In this document: piece after piece, positions 12,101 to 23,945 of the stretch | How positions within the stretch are numbered: position 1 is the first letter of the stretch | Layout: every line of letters begins with the position of its first letter | From: Aselliscus stoliczkanus | Lineage: Eukaryota; Chordata; Mammalia; Chiroptera; Hipposideridae | Length of the DNA: 64,000 nt | Assembly (NCBI GenBank): GCA_033961575.1 | Contig: CM066737.1 | Coordinates: forward strand, 63,012,771-63,076,770 | Reading direction: 5' to 3' | Made by a program: the position numbers and the translations under genes | Notes under the pieces: generated by a model | The model's database searches: none | What the model was told of the DNA's origin: nothing | What the model saw: the letters and a program-made list of their open reading frames with translations, nothing else

Positions 12101-12972
12101 AACTCCTGTTCAATGCCCCCCCAGTGATCATTCTACAAATACTGTACACATGCAGTGTAACCAAGTTAGTTACACAGAGAAATGGGGTTCTGGAAAGCCA
12201 CAGGTAAGTATATCAGACATACCCAATTACATCACTAAAGATGATAAAGAAAAAATTTGCTTTAACAAAACTAACAAATTAATCAATGAGTATATTATAT
12301 CCACCGATATATTTAATGGTAATTAAAGTACAATTTACTGACTTCACCGTTGCCCAAAGGCAAGGATGATCATTTCCTGGCAGTTTTCTGGACTAGCTTT
12401 CTAAGGTATATGATTGTTATTGGATGGAAAATAAAGAATCTCGGTATGAATTTTGTTAAGTAATTCCAATAATTTATAATCCACAGTAAAAAATACACAC
12501 TCAAAAGATAATATAAAAGCTAGCCATCTACACCAAGTGGAATACAATTTCCCTGGCATAAAATACCTTTGGGAATTAGTTACCTCTTGGCAAAATAAAG
12601 ACTATCAAAATAATAACAAAAAACCTGTCAAATACAATAAGAGAGCAGACACTGCATTTTCAGCCGTTATTAAATGCAGGAGTTTACCACCACATAAAGG
12701 CTCTTACAGCTACATCCTCAATACTTTTAAAGCATGTAATCAATGAAACTGAAATGCATAAACACACATAATGAAAAAAACTACTTCAAGCCGATCACTA
12801 GAGAAATGAAAACACCATTTTATTAGATGAGAAATGAATGAAGAAGTGTGTGTTCTTCGTTCTCTTCCCTCCTTCCTAGAAATTGTCCTACTGCTTCAAT
12901 CTGAAATTATTTAATGCCAGAGACAGATTATCTTGCTATTTTCCAAATCTATATTAATATATGTGTTGCATA
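12101..12972. other. Unique sequence, nothing recognised
   Basis: AT-rich single-copy-looking DNA with two short, domainless frames (12096-12326 and 12537-12746). Confidence 0.45.
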
Positions 12973-12974
12973 TA

Positions 12975-13537
12975 TGAGGTCTGACAATTAAGATTCAAGA
13001 ACTTGTTATAATGATGTTGCTAACCATTTTTTATATCAGAGATAGTATTCATTATGAATTTGTACCAACTGGACAAACAGTTAACCAAGTTTACTATTTG
13101 GAAGTGCTGAAAAGGCTGCTTGAAAAAGGCACACGACCTGAACTTTTCCTCAACAATTCATGGCTCTTACATCATGACAATGCACCAGCTCACACGGCAC
13201 TGTCTGTGAGGGAGTTTTTAGCCAGTAAACAAATAACTGTGTTGGAACACCCTCCCTACCACCTGATCTGGCCCCCAGTAACTTCTTTCTTTACCTGAAG
13301 ACAAAGGAAATATTGAAAGGAAGACATTTTGATGACTTTCAGAACATCAAGGGTAATACGACAACAGCTCTGATGGCCACTGCAGAAAAAGAGTTCCAAA
13401 ATTGCTTTGAAGGGAGGACTAGACACTGGCATCGGTGCATAGCTTCCCAAGGGGAGTATTTCAAAGGTGACCATAGTGATATTCAGCAATGAGTTATGTA
13501 GCACTTTTTCTAGGATGAGTTTAATTGTCCTACCTCA
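12975..13537 (+). mobile_element. Mariner element, internally deleted (copy 1)
   Basis: Left end TGAGGTCTGACAATTAAG; right end is the inverse (CTTTTTCTAGG ... GTCCTACCTCA). TA dinucleotides flank both ends (12973-12974 and 13538-13539), the target duplication of Tc1/mariner elements. At about 563 bp it is less than half of a complete mariner (about 1.3 kb). It keeps the two ends and the 3' part of the transposase gene and lacks the N-terminal DNA-binding region. The same deletion layout occurs in copies at 51096 and 52671. Confidence 0.9.
13011..13340 (+). pseudogene. Mariner transposase C-terminal relic (copy 1)
   Basis: The frame carries the HHDNAPAH motif holding the second catalytic aspartate of the D,D34D triad, then SVREFLASKQ and LEHPPY. 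A frameshift just after HPPY destroys the PDxxPNDFF motif that would hold the third aspartate. There is no N-terminal helix-turn-helix. It cannot encode an active transposase. The bases after 13298 keep the wording of the mariner 3' end in another frame. Confidence 0.9.
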
Positions 13538-13559
13538 TATATCTATAATATCATACATT

Positions 13560-13850
13560 TTCATACAGGAACGTACTAATACAGGCCTTCCCTCTGAGCT
13601 TCAGATTCATAAACCCAATTTCTTAACTCTTCAACAAGAACTACAAATAAAGATGCTCCAACATGAAGTCATATCCAGTAATGTGAAAAGTCGTCTGTCC
13701 AGTACATTAATTAAAGGAATTGTGACCCATCATAAAAGTAAGAAAACAGCCAGTCATTTTTGACTCTTCTCTCCTTAAGCCTGCCTGCCTCACACAAAAT
13801 TCTGCCTCCATTTCTATTGCCTTCTTCTGAACCTTCAACAATTTTTGTTT
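13560..13850 (+). mobile_element. LINE-2 fragment (plus)
   Basis: Contains CCTTCCCTCTGAGCTTCAG, ATTCATAAACCCAATT and TTTTTGACTCTTCTCTC blocks in L2 order (the end of the reverse transcriptase and its downstream region). It starts just after the mariner right end. Confidence 0.55.
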
Positions 13851-14049
13851 AGAACCATTCATTCATTTATTCATCCATCTATTCTACAGCTATGCACTGC
13901 AAAAGGCAATGTAAATACAAAAATGATGAAAGCACAACCTCTGTCATGAGAGGGACTAGATGAACAACTACAAAAATGTATGAAGGTGTATGGAAGTGCT
14001 ATGATTTTACAGTAGTTTCCTAGATTTTTGTCTTGCATTTTTTTCCATT

Positions 14050-14530
14050 CTATCTACTCTGATTTCTCCTATACATTCATTACGCGCATTATCTTTTAAA
14101 AAGATTATGATGTTTTACTTATACTTAATATTTTTCCCTACCTACAGGATAAAGCTTAAGTAATACGCATGGAATTCAGAGTCTTTCAAAACCAGGCTGG
14201 AAATTATAGTAATAGCCCCCAAGTATCGCAATGTTCCAGCCACACCAGAGTACTCACCATTCCTGAAAACAGTCAGGAAACTCCAAGCCTGTATGTCTTT
14301 GCTGAAAGCTCTTTACATCCCACTCCTTCTCAGCCTGAAAACATTTGGCTGGAACTTAAATATCATCTCCTCTAAGATGCTTTCCTGAACTCTTCCAAGC
14401 CAAATTAATTACTTCCTCCTCTGGCCTCTACAGTTTTTTGTTCCTAGCATGGATTTAGCACTTAATATATCTGCATTATCATTAGGTTAAATATCCAGCT
14501 CCAATATCCAATTAAGTGTGAGCTTCTTAA
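14050..14530 (+). mobile_element. LINE-2 3' end (plus)
   Basis: Blocks CCTACCTACAGGATAAAGC, CTTTGCTGAAAGCTCTTTAC, TAAGATGCTTTCCTGAAC and GTGAGCTTCTTAAAG follow the order of the L2 3' region. Diverged; the terminal repeat is not clear. Confidence 0.55.
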
Positions 14531-15339
14531 AGAAATCAGCTGAATTTGTATCACCAGAAACTAGTATCAATTGGGTACATACTAGGCGTTGAAAAAAAAA
14601 AAAGTTTGCTGAATTGAATGAAAGTACTATATTGCCAAACTATAAAAATTCTTAAAATTCTATATGTTAGAAATTAAAATGTATTCTCATTTAATAATTT
14701 CAAAGCCGCCTTTCCATAGTTTCTGGACATTACACTATAACCATAATTAAATTGCATTAAAGATGCCACAATCATTCATTGCTGCACACATTGCATTTAA
14801 TAATGGTGATTCTATGATATTTATGTTTTCAATTTCCATCACTGGCATGAAACTTAGCAGCTGGCATATGTGTTTCCCTGGTAAAACCCATTATTGATGG
14901 CAGATAACAACTAAGATAGATTTTCCTATGGCAAAAATCCTAGTGTCAAGTCACTCTACATGATAAGCAGTGCCTCTGTGAGCCTGGAGCAACCCTATGC
15001 AGGCAGCTTGTACTCAATGCCCTCCAGTTCTGAGCTGAAAAATCAGGAACCACACACATACACAGAGAAGGACACATGCATTTATTATTAAGGGCGCATT
15101 AGTAAGATACTGCTTTGTGTACACTGTATAGATTTTTTTCTTCTTGGCCCTCCCCCTCACGTTTTAAAAATTTCTTTTGTGAACGGAGAGAGGGAGAATT
15201 CTGTAAGAGAGACTAGAAACTATAACTACTGACAGAACACAGTTCTTGCCCATGAAATCACCTCTTCCATCACTCTGATTTTCAAGAGGTAGTTATAATA
15301 ATTTTCCCTATTCTAAAAATGAATATTAGTAAGTAAGTT
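14531..15339. other. Unique sequence, nothing recognised
   Basis: AT-rich DNA with an A-run at 14592. No gene or named repeat was recognised. Confidence 0.4.
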
Positions 15340-15599
15340 GGATCAAAAAAGACTGGGCACCATGATTTTTGTATTCAAGTACGAATGTCTCATGTTTAGG
15401 AACCTGCAACCTTAGAATCAAGACATTATGAGGTGTCACGTGCCCACATAAAAATGGGTCACCTGAATTTCTGTTTCTGAAAGTATGCTAGAGTACATAC
15501 CCCGACTTACTCCCCTCCCACTGAAAAGAACTAAGTGCAATAAATACTTTTTAAAGGATTTAAAATGAATTGATAAAGTAAGGGATACGTGGAGGCCAA

Positions 15600-17010
15600 A
15601 GGCTGAGTGGAGCTGAACTCAGAGAGGTAAACATCAGTAGAGCCGGCTTTGATCTTGAGTGAATCTGCTAAACCCAGATGAATTTGAGCTTCCGTTTTCA
15701 AGTCCTCAAGTATGGGGGGAATGGAAACCAAGTCCAGAGCCTGATCAAAGTGGAAACAGTAACAGCAAAAGGCTCTATAAACCCCAGAGGACTACAACTC
15801 AGTTTAACAGTAAATTTGAAATAAACTTGCCCATCTCCCAAAAAGTCCACAATGAAAATTGCCCATATGGCAACCATGGTGCTAAATGGAGAATGTTAAA
15901 AATCTTCTTCGAGAATTCCCAGTCAAAAGCCAGTCCTCATACAGCCAGAATCCACACTTCCTCAAGAGTCTAAGGAAACTTAAGCCAAAATTTTGACATG
16001 AGGCTCGGTTGGTAGCAACCTAGCAAACACTAACACGAATCTCCCCTGAATCTCCCCTATAACCTGTATATGAGGCCTTAAAATTATAAGAAACAATCAG
16101 TATATTTAATATGTTTAAAGAACTAAAAAGAGATTGAAAATATTAGTAAAGAGCAAGATACTATTAAAATGCCTAAGAAAATCTGGGAAAGAACCAAATG
16201 AAATTTCTTAAACGGAAAAAAAAAAAGAAAGAAAATGGTAATAATTAAAATTTTAAAATTCAGGGGGTGGGCTTAGCAGCAGAAGAAACAGAGCTTAAGC
16301 GAGATTCATGAAGAAGATACGAAGGGAAAAAAATTTCAGAATATATTAATTAGAGATAAATAGAAAATACACAAGAGAGGGTAAAGAGAAATGTAGCACA
16401 GAGTGATAAGGCATAATTTCTATAATCCAATTTCCAGAAGGTTAGAAAAGAGAGAACGGGTCAGAGGCAATATTTGGGGAAATAATGGCTGACAATTTTC
16501 CAGTATTCCAGAAAGACACAAATACATGGAATCAGGAAGTTCAAAACAATCCCAAGTAGGATGAATAAAAAGAAATCGACACCTGAACATAGTGATGCAA
16601 ACTCCTTAATACCAAAGATAGATGATCTTAAGATCAAACACACAGAAAAGACATTACCTTAATAGGAACAAATACAGACAGACCTAACTTAACAACAACA
16701 GAAGCCAAAATTAGGAAATGATATCTTCAATGCTTTGAGAGAAAATAATAACCTAGAATAGACAAAGAAAATATCCTTCAAAAACAGATTTTTTTTATAA
16801 AAGGTATTTTCAACCAAACCAAAACCTGGATGTTTGCCAAGAGATCTTTACTAAAAGAAAATTTCAAGGACATAATTCAATGATGGAAAACGATTGCAGA
16901 ACGAAGCTTGAAAATATACGAAGGCATGTTGAGAAATACATGTAAAAACGTGAGCAAATCGAAACAAATAATGAATTCATAAAACAACTTCAACAATAAC
17001 AGTAGTTTGC
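15600..17010 (+). mobile_element. Old L1/HAL1 ORF1 region (plus)
   Basis: A diverged ORF1 region of a LINE-1 or ORF1-only HAL1 element. It holds an A-rich coiled-coil-coding stretch (16090-16250), AAGAAACAGAGCTTAAGCG, an AATATTTGGGGAAATAATGG block (16468), a TGACAATTTTCCAGTATTCC block and a CCTTCAAAAACAGATT block near the RNA-binding end. Many stops and frameshifts. The 5' boundary is approximate. Confidence 0.65.
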
Positions 17011-17379
17011 TTAATTATGTGCATATCCTATGACCCATCGAATTCAGCAGCAATATACTTTAAAAGAATTTCTCCACAAGACTAGACTAGATGCCTATTC
17101 TACAGCTCCTTCTGGAAGATGATAACTAGCAACCCAATCACATTGTTTCCAAAATCAGTTTGTCATCTTCCTCTGCATCTGTTCTTCCTCTTTCTTTCCC
17201 TTCCCAAGTTATGTTAAAATTTAACATAAACACATATAAACACATATAAAACACATATTGTTAAAATTTCAGGGTGTTTAACTCTTCCTTATACCCTACT
17301 ATGCAACAATAATAAGTTTTATAGTCCTAAAGATTCTAGCTTTATTAAAGGCACCATTTTTGTTCAGGACCTCGGGGCC

Positions 17380-18115
17380 TCTCACCTTACAAGGCTCTAC
17401 TAAATTTCCCTAAAAAGCTTTGTGCACATCAGTCTCCCAAGATCCCTCAATCCTTCCAAATTTCTTATCAATTAAAGCCTGCATTTCTTGGCCTAGCATT
17501 TAAAGGCCCTCATAATCTAGTTTAAACATACATTTCTAACACCATTTTCTGCCATTTTCTTTGAAGTTATACTCCTGTTTGTCCAAGAACTCTTCAGTCT
17601 AGCCGCGTTACATACCTGCTGTTGGCCTAGGGAAAGCTCTGGGTTTTCAAGATACAATTAGTTCTATGGAAAACATGTTTTTCCCCTCTCAGTCACATTA
17701 GTAAATGCATGAATCTCATCCATCCTTAAAAGCCCATGGGCCGGCCAAGTGGCGTGGTGGTTGAGACCTGGCTTGGGATGCCAGCGGCCCCGGTTTGGAT
17801 CCCACGTGTGAGGGTCAGTGACACTGCCCTCAAAGAAAAAAAAAAAAGCCCAGCGACACTGCCTCCAATTTCATGATGTCTTCCACTATCTTTCCTTTCC
17901 CTTATCCCTTTGAAGCCAGCACCACTTCACCTCAATCTCATCTGCAGAACTAGTATAGATTTGCTATGTTCAATTAGTCGTGTGCATTTCTTATTCTTGA
18001 ACATTAAGTTCCTAGATATAAGGGTCCAAGTCTAACTTCATCATCTTTGTAGATCTCACAATCCTTAACAAAGTAGCTTTCATGTACCTGAAGAAATATT
18101 GTTTGAATTAACCAA
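17380..18115 (+). mobile_element. Probable LINE-2 fragment, split by a SINE
   Basis: Blocks AATTAAAGCCTGCATTTC, TAAAGGCCCTCATAATCTAG and, beyond the SINE, AGTTCCTAGATATAAGGG resemble the L2 3' region. Weak similarity. Confidence 0.4.
17738..17842 (+). mobile_element. tRNA-derived SINE, short form (plus)
   Basis: Starts GGGCCGGCCAAGTGGCGTGG, has a GGTTTGGATCCC B-box block, ends CACTGCCCTC and an A tail. Flanked by the exact duplication AAAAGCCCA (17728-17736 and 17843-17851). Confidence 0.93.
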
Positions 18116-19029
18116 TAAATTGGCTTTAACGAGTATATACTCAGCCATCGCTATACAGCAGCCTATAAACTGAATCATAAGAATCCCAAATCCTTGTGGT
18201 CTGTCAGCTTTTAGCCTTTATCAAAGCAGCTAATGAGGTAAATGATAAATAAAAAAATCAGGTAGATCCAAGTTCTTCACAGGCTGTATCACCTTTGATG
18301 AAATGGGACAATGATACTTCTTTAGCCCAGATAGGTTACTTTACTATAGAAATGAGCCATGGAAAATGAAGCTTGCTGCAATTTTCATTTTCCATCTTGT
18401 AGGTAACCTGCTGCACTCATTATAGAAATCCCACATTTTCCTTAAAAATTTATTCAGATATTTAATAGGAATGTCCGTCTAGTTCAAAGGTCATGGTAGC
18501 TATATCTCCTAGGTTATTACAGTGTCAGAAAAACTGGGACAAAAAACAAAACAAAACAAGGAACAAAGCAAGACAGCTATATGCCACCAAGATGCCAAAG
18601 ATATAGATATTATCGGAAATGCTAAACCAGAGAACAGATAGCTGTCTCTAGATGTATTTGAGAATGCTTGAAGTTCCAGATTCTGCAAAGCATCTGCTAA
18701 ACATACTCCCCCAAACCTACCAAGCCAGCAGCTGTGTGATCTAGTCATATATTCCCAGTACCACTTGCAAAAATGCAAACTGTACAGCCTTGCTCATAAA
18801 AGAAAATAAATAAATGTCTCTAATGAGTTCTATCCTCCTGTATCATAAAAGTTAACAATCCTGCCAAGGGAGATTGTACAATTAGAATTAAAATCTCAAT
18901 AACTTAAATATTCTAATCAGTCTTCAATATTATCTTAATCACATGATAGATGGCCAGAAAGGGAGAAATGGGATTTGCTATAAAAATTTACAGTCTCTTT
19001 AAATTAATAATAAAAAGGAGAATGAGAGT
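18116..19029. other. Unique sequence, nothing recognised
   Basis: No named repeat. The 89-codon minus frame at 18509-18778 has no domain and overlaps AT-rich DNA. Confidence 0.4.
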
Positions 19030-19240
19030 ATATTTAACATTCACGTTGCTCTACGTATTACATGAGACCAAAACTAAGTGTAGTGTTTTAAGAATTTATG
19101 GAAATTCTGGGTGATGAGCACACAATGGAATGTAGAGATAATGTGTTATATAAATGTACACTTGAAACCTGTGTAATTTTACTAACCATTGTCATCCCAA
19201 TAAATTTACAAAAAAATGTAAAAAGTGAATAACAAAAAAA
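19030..19240 (+). mobile_element. L1 3' UTR end
   Basis: Ends with the block TGTACACTTGAAACCTGTGT, then ACTAACCATTGTCATCCC and AATAAATTTAC plus an A-rich tail. The same terminal block ends the element at 22200-22440, so both derive from one L1 subfamily. Confidence 0.7.
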
Positions 19241-19256
19241 AAATAATTTATGGCTA

Positions 19257-19690
19257 GGGCCCGCCGAGTGGCGCATTGGTTAGGAGTTGGCTTGGGACAC
19301 CAGCTCTGAGCAGCAGGGCCCCAGTTTGGATCCCACATGAGGGCCAGTGACGCTGCGCCCTCTACAGCTAAGATGGTGAACAACAGCTTGACCTGGAGCT
19401 GGGCTGCCATGAGTTGCCGGCTACTGTGAAGCTGCAGTGGGGCTGGCCTGCAGCTGGCGTGCACTTTCCTGAGCTGCCACGAGCGGCCATCCAATGGCGG
19501 GTGAGAGCCCTCTTCATCAAGAAGAGCGCAATGATCATAATACCAACATGGGCCAGTGAGACGACATCCACCACAACTAGACTGAAGAACAAAGGACAGC
19601 AACTTGTCTGTTCCCCTTCCCTGATTCCCCAACGCTGTTCCCCTTCCCCAATTCTCCTCCCCCAATTTCCCAATAAAATCTTTAAAAATT
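19257..19690 (+). mobile_element. tRNA-derived SINE, long form (plus)
   Basis: Has the GGGCCCGCCGAGTGGCGCAT head and an extra CTCTGAGCAGCAGGGCC block between the head stem and the B box that is absent from the 3276 copy, so it belongs to a second long subtype. The 3' end duplicates the CCCCTTCCCTGATTCCCCAA module before CCAATAAAATCTTT. The tail carries both AATAAA and TCTTT. Domainless frames on both strands (188 codons on the minus strand) come from this element. Confidence 0.9.
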
Positions 19691-20589
19691 TTTTTATGGT
19701 AATTAACACTTAAAAAAAGAACATTCTGTATACCTACCACCCATGTGACTTCCTTCATGCCACAATTGTAAATTCAAAACACAGTATTCTACAAAATCTG
19801 CTTTAAATTCGGCAAGTAATACTACTGAGAGTAATGAATGCACAGCTAATCACTGAGACAGTGTAAAAAATGAAATACAAGTAAAAGCCAAGTTTTCCAA
19901 AGACGAGACAAATTAAAGAAAAAGGACTACAAAAAAATCATAAATCAGATGGACATATTAAGTAGGATCCTGAGGCAATGATCTGGTTTAATGTAACACT
20001 CAAAGAGCATAACAAAGTTCTGCTCCCTTAAGCTAAGTGAACATCTTCGTACGGTTCACAAAACTGAAACATTTGAATAAAGTCCAAAGATGACTCCAGT
20101 TTCAATTTAATAAGAATATTCCTTTTTTTTTGGGGGGGTGAGGAAGGGGGAAACAAAAAATAAACATGGTTCAATTATTTTAAGTTGTTGATGTCTCATA
20201 TAGATTAGATCAATCTAAAAGAAATTCTTTTAATATGCTGTAGTAATTATGCTACTAACTACTTAATGAACCAAGTGAGAATACATGATTATTCACAAAG
20301 CAAGAGGCAATAAAAGGAAAAGATGAATGAAAGAGTAGTGCGGAAAAAAAAATACCCCATTTAGACATGTCAAGAAAATGTTTCGAAAAGGAAGCATTCG
20401 GTTATCACTGTCATACTCAAGGGGGAAACTGTATACTACGGATTCCAAGTTACGTTTTAGAGAAAACTTACTAATTTAAAAATATGGAATTTCAGGAAAA
20501 ATATATTTTGAGAAAAAACATATAAAAAGTATATCAAGCAACAGAAGAAAAACATCAAAGGTCACTACGTTGTAAACCTCAAGTTTTGA
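19691..20589. other. Unique sequence, nothing recognised
   Basis: AT-rich with short homopolymers (T-run and G-run at about 20120-20137). No gene was seen. Confidence 0.4.
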
Positions 20590-21195
20590 CCTTACACCTT
20601 AACAACCTAATGAGTAATGATCTGACATGTTGGTCTTATGCAGATTGGTGGAGAACGAGAGGACTCTACCACCAGCTTCACTGGAAACACCAGTAGTTCA
20701 AACAACGGTTAGAAAAAAATTAGCCTGTAATGTAAATATTTTGTGGGGTGTCAGATGGTCGCATGTCTTGTTAGGGAGACCACTTCATGGATGGAGTAGA
20801 GGCTTGATCACTGCATTGTATACCTGAAACTGATGTTGTATAATATTGTATACCAACTGTAACTGAATATATAGTCACGGGATGTGGATTATACTGTGGA
20901 AGGGAGTCAAAGGAACTGTAATAGATATGTATGATATGGGGGGAGGAGTAGGGTGGCGAATTCTATTTCACAAAGAATTTTGTGAAATAAACAGAATCTA
21001 CTTCTATCTCAAAATGCTACAGTTAAACAATAACTTTAATAATCCACTATGGAGTACTATAAATGGACAGAACTCTTCTTGAAGAGTCGTCACTTTGAGG
21101 GGTAAAAAGCATAACTATTGCACTGTGCTGTACACCTGAAACTAATTTTTAAAAAAATGTTTATTTCACAATAAAAGAATTAAAAAAAATTAGCA
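20590..21195 (+). mobile_element. L1 3' UTR containing one arm of an inverted repeat
   Basis: L1 3' UTR wording: GTGTCAGATGGTCGCATGTC, TTGTATACCTGAAACTGATG, and the terminal CACTGTGCTGTACACCTGAA with an A-rich tail to about 21190. The normal 3' UTR order is interrupted at 20971-21083 by a block found inverted 525 bp downstream. Confidence 0.65.
20971..21083 (+). repeat. Inverted repeat, left arm (113 bp)
   Basis: Starts CAAAGAATTTTGTGAAATAA and ends with an AACTCTTCTTGAA block. It is the reverse complement of 21609-21721 with 3 substitutions and no indel (110 of 113 matching by direct reading). Confidence 0.97.
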
Positions 21196-21608
21196 TGGTG
21201 TCATGCATATAGTAAGTGCTCAATTAATGCCTTCAGTGTAATAAACAGTATCTAAGTGTGTTAACTAGTCCTCTGTTGCTGTAGCGCAGTGTATGCTGAT
21301 TTCTTCAGGTCAATTATCAAGTAATGCAAGAGTGAGATGAAAAAAAATTAGAAGCGTAAGAGAAAAGGAATCAAAATAAACAGGGTGATTTCAGAAAATG
21401 AAGTAGAACATTACACGTAGGAGTTTTAAACTGAATTTTGAATTGAAATATTCAACTCATTGACTATGTAGGAGTTAGTTTCATCAAATGTTATTTGCCA
21501 ATTACAACAAAGATATATCCCCACAAAAATGAAAGAACTATTTTACATAGAGCAAACTCAATGAAACCCCATAATCTGAGAGATTTCTAAGGTTGAAATA
21601 TCAACAAT

Positions 21609-21721
21609 TTCAAGAAGAGTTTTGTCCATTTATAGTACGCCATAGTGGATTATTAAAGTTATTGTTTAACTGTAGCATTTTGAGGTAGAAGTAGATTCTG
21701 TTTATTTCACAAAATTCTTTG
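21609..21721 (-). repeat. Inverted repeat, right arm (113 bp)
   Basis: Plus strand starts TTCAAGAAGAGTTTTGTCC and ends CACAAAATTCTTTG. It pairs with 20971-21083 across a 525-nt spacer. Its flanks do not look like L1 3' UTR, so this copy may be the template. Confidence 0.97.
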
Positions 21722-21895
21722 TTCCAATTCTGATATTTTAATTTCCTAATTGGCTAAGTCACAGAAGCAACTCAAATAGAGTATTAATATTGACAACCAT
21801 ATACATTAGCAGTGTTTTCTTTACATCAGGGCAGGTAAGTATTTGCTACTTCCTCACAATACACACTAATTATTTTTATAAAAATTAAACTTATT

Positions 21896-22038
21896 GGGCC
21901 GGCCAAGTGGCTCAGTTGGTTAAGAGCTCGCTCAAGAGTGCAAGCTGAGCTCTGAGCAACAGCAGTTTGATGCCCCGCCCGAGCTGAGCTGCCGTTGAGC
22001 TGCCAAAAGGTGGCAGGATGGCTCAGCTAAAAAAAAAA
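21896..22038 (+). mobile_element. tRNA-derived SINE, type B (plus)
   Basis: A third layout, about 145 bp. The GGGCCGGCCAAGTGGCTCAG head is followed by GAGCTCGCTCAAGAGTG, a GAGCTCTGAGCAACAGCAG block, a GTGGCAGGATGGCTCAGCT 3' end and an A tail. There is no long body and no AATAAA. A perfect 15-bp duplication AAAATTAAACTTATT (21881-21895 and 22039-22053) shows a young, complete insertion. Confidence 0.95.
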
Positions 22039-22199
22039 AAAATTAAACTTATTAATTACAATGAAGCTACCACATGTGGGTCTGAAATAATTTTGCACCT
22101 CTATCACACCAACAGGACATATGTAAAAGTGAAATCCCATGATTTGACTAAAAATGTCATATTCTAATTATATTTTAATGCTTTGTACTCTGTTAATTT

Positions 22200-22440
22200 A
22201 AAGTAACTTGTCTTACGAGGAACAGCCTAGCGATTACCAGATGGCGGGGGGAGGGAGGAGCAGATGTAGGAAAGGGTTAAAGGGACAAATACATGGTGAC
22301 CAAAGGAGAACTGACTCTGGGTTGTGAGCACATAATGTGATATATAGATGATATATTACAGAATTGTACACTTGAAACCTATGTAACTTTATTAACCATT
22401 GTCATCCCAATAAATTTAATTTTTAAAAATAATTAAAAAA
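22200..22440 (+). mobile_element. L1 3' UTR end
   Basis: Ends in TGTACACTTGAAACCTATGT, TTAACCATTGTCATCCC, AATAAATTTAA and an A-rich tail, like 19030-19240. Its upstream part, including GGTGACCAAAGGAG, is L1 3' UTR. Confidence 0.7.
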
Positions 22441-23590
22441 AGGACTTGCCAGTGTAACTTAACCAAGTTTAGCATTTTGAATCAAAAGAGTAGTTTTTAC
22501 AAATGAAGATGTGGGCAGAGATATAATGGCTTAAAACAAAGGATAAAATGCTGCTTCTGTGGATGGCCCCAACCTCTCTCTTGTATTCACTATTGGGTTT
22601 CCTTTCATACTTGTTACAAAAAAAAAAAAAATCGGAAGAGGCCCCAAGAGTACCACATGTCAATAAAGGCAGAATGGATAAAGATGAAAAAAAATTAAAA
22701 AGTAACTTGTCTTTTCTTGCATTTCAGTAACAATGAACTCACACCTAGCATCTAGATATTGGTCCATCATACAATTCCTCACAAAAAGGAACTAGTTCCT
22801 CAGAGAAATGAGTGACCTCAGGGCTATGGAAGGGTAGGTACAAGATGCAACTAAAATGTCTTCATATGGGGAAGTCGATTAATGCTACATAAAATGGAGA
22901 GGTGGTATATCCTAAGAATAGCTTGAGGGGGCTCTCTCTGACCAAATCTGGTAAAAATTGAGCATCAAATTAATTCAGGACAGTAGTGAACTATAAACCA
23001 TTGAAAAATAGGAATTTATAAGTCCATACTGATAGTAAATCAATCAGTGAGTAGATCGATTGATAGATTAATCCACAGATGAGAAAGGAGAGGTCTTAGA
23101 GCAGAACGCTGAGTGCCAACAGTGTCAAGAGAGGACTGGAATTGGAAAGTCATCAGTTTACAACCATTATGGTGAGTATTAGATAACCTAGGGGAACAAT
23201 GTGATGAGAAGCAGTATACCTGCATAGTTTTAAAGTGTCGTCCCACAGAGTGTTTATTAATTTCAAGGGGAAAACAATGATTGCCCACCGGAGAAATTCT
23301 ATACTACTTTAACCAAGTGGTCAAAATGAACATCACCAGTGAGGGGCACACAGATTGCATGTGTCCCCGCCCCCTACAATGTGATACCTGTTACAACCTC
23401 ACTTATGTATAATCCTGGCCAGGAATGCGTACCCTAAATCTACTCAGGAGGAGATACTAGACATACACAACATGAAAAACATCGTATTAAAGAAAAGGAG
23501 ATTTATGTTATTCAAAACTATCAATGTAATAAAGAAAAGGAATGACTGTGGAAAGGTTCCAGATTAAAGGAGGCTGAAGAAGAAATGGAT

Positions 23591-23705
23591 CCAGAGATAG
23601 AGAGATGGATAGGGGATAGGGGACAAGGGATAGGGACAGGGGACAAGCGACAAGAGATAGAGATACAGAGATAGAGAGATAGAGATAGATACAGGGGTAG
23701 GGGAG
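23591..23705 (+). repeat. GATAG-rich minisatellite
   Basis: Imperfect tandem units built from GATAGG, GACAAG and GATAGA. It gives low-complexity Leu/Ser/Tyr frames on the minus strand that are not genes. Confidence 0.9.
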
Positions 23706-23772
23706 GAAGAATGGTGTCAACGGTAAGTGAATATGGATAAAGGAAATATACAAGTGTTCTTTGTAGTATTCT

Positions 23773-23875
23773 TTTTTTTTTGAGGGCAGCATCACTGGCC
23801 CTCATATGTGGGACTGAACCAGGGCCGCTGGTTTCCCAAGCCCAGCGCTTAACCACCGCGCCACTTGGCCGGCCC
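23773..23875 (-). mobile_element. tRNA-derived SINE, short form (minus)
   Basis: A complete short SINE in reverse: T-run, GAGGGCAGCATCACTGGCCC, and the GGCCGGC 5' end. Flanked by the duplication TCTTTGTAGTATTCT (about 23758-23772 and 23876-23890), so it is a clean insertion into the L1M end. Confidence 0.95.
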
Positions 23876-23945
23876 TCTTTGTAGTATTCTTATCTTGCAG
23901 TTTCTAAAAGTTTGAAATGATTTCCAAATAAAATCTTAAAATGAA

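Larger units (their letters stand above)
22850..23945 (+). mobile_element. L1M-type 3' end, split by a minisatellite and a SINE
   Basis: Older L1 3' UTR wording: AAATGAACATCACCAGTGAGG (23325), GTTCCAGATTAAAGGAGGCTG (23556), and after the SINE the terminal TTTGAAATGATTTCCAAAT plus AAAATC end. It is interrupted by a GATAG-rich minisatellite and by the SINE at 23773-23875. Confidence 0.55.

Noticed and set aside
19192..19758. 188-codon minus-strand open frame
   Set aside because: It lies across the long SINE at 19257-19690 and reads the GC-rich SINE body in reverse; the same wording recurs at other SINE copies.
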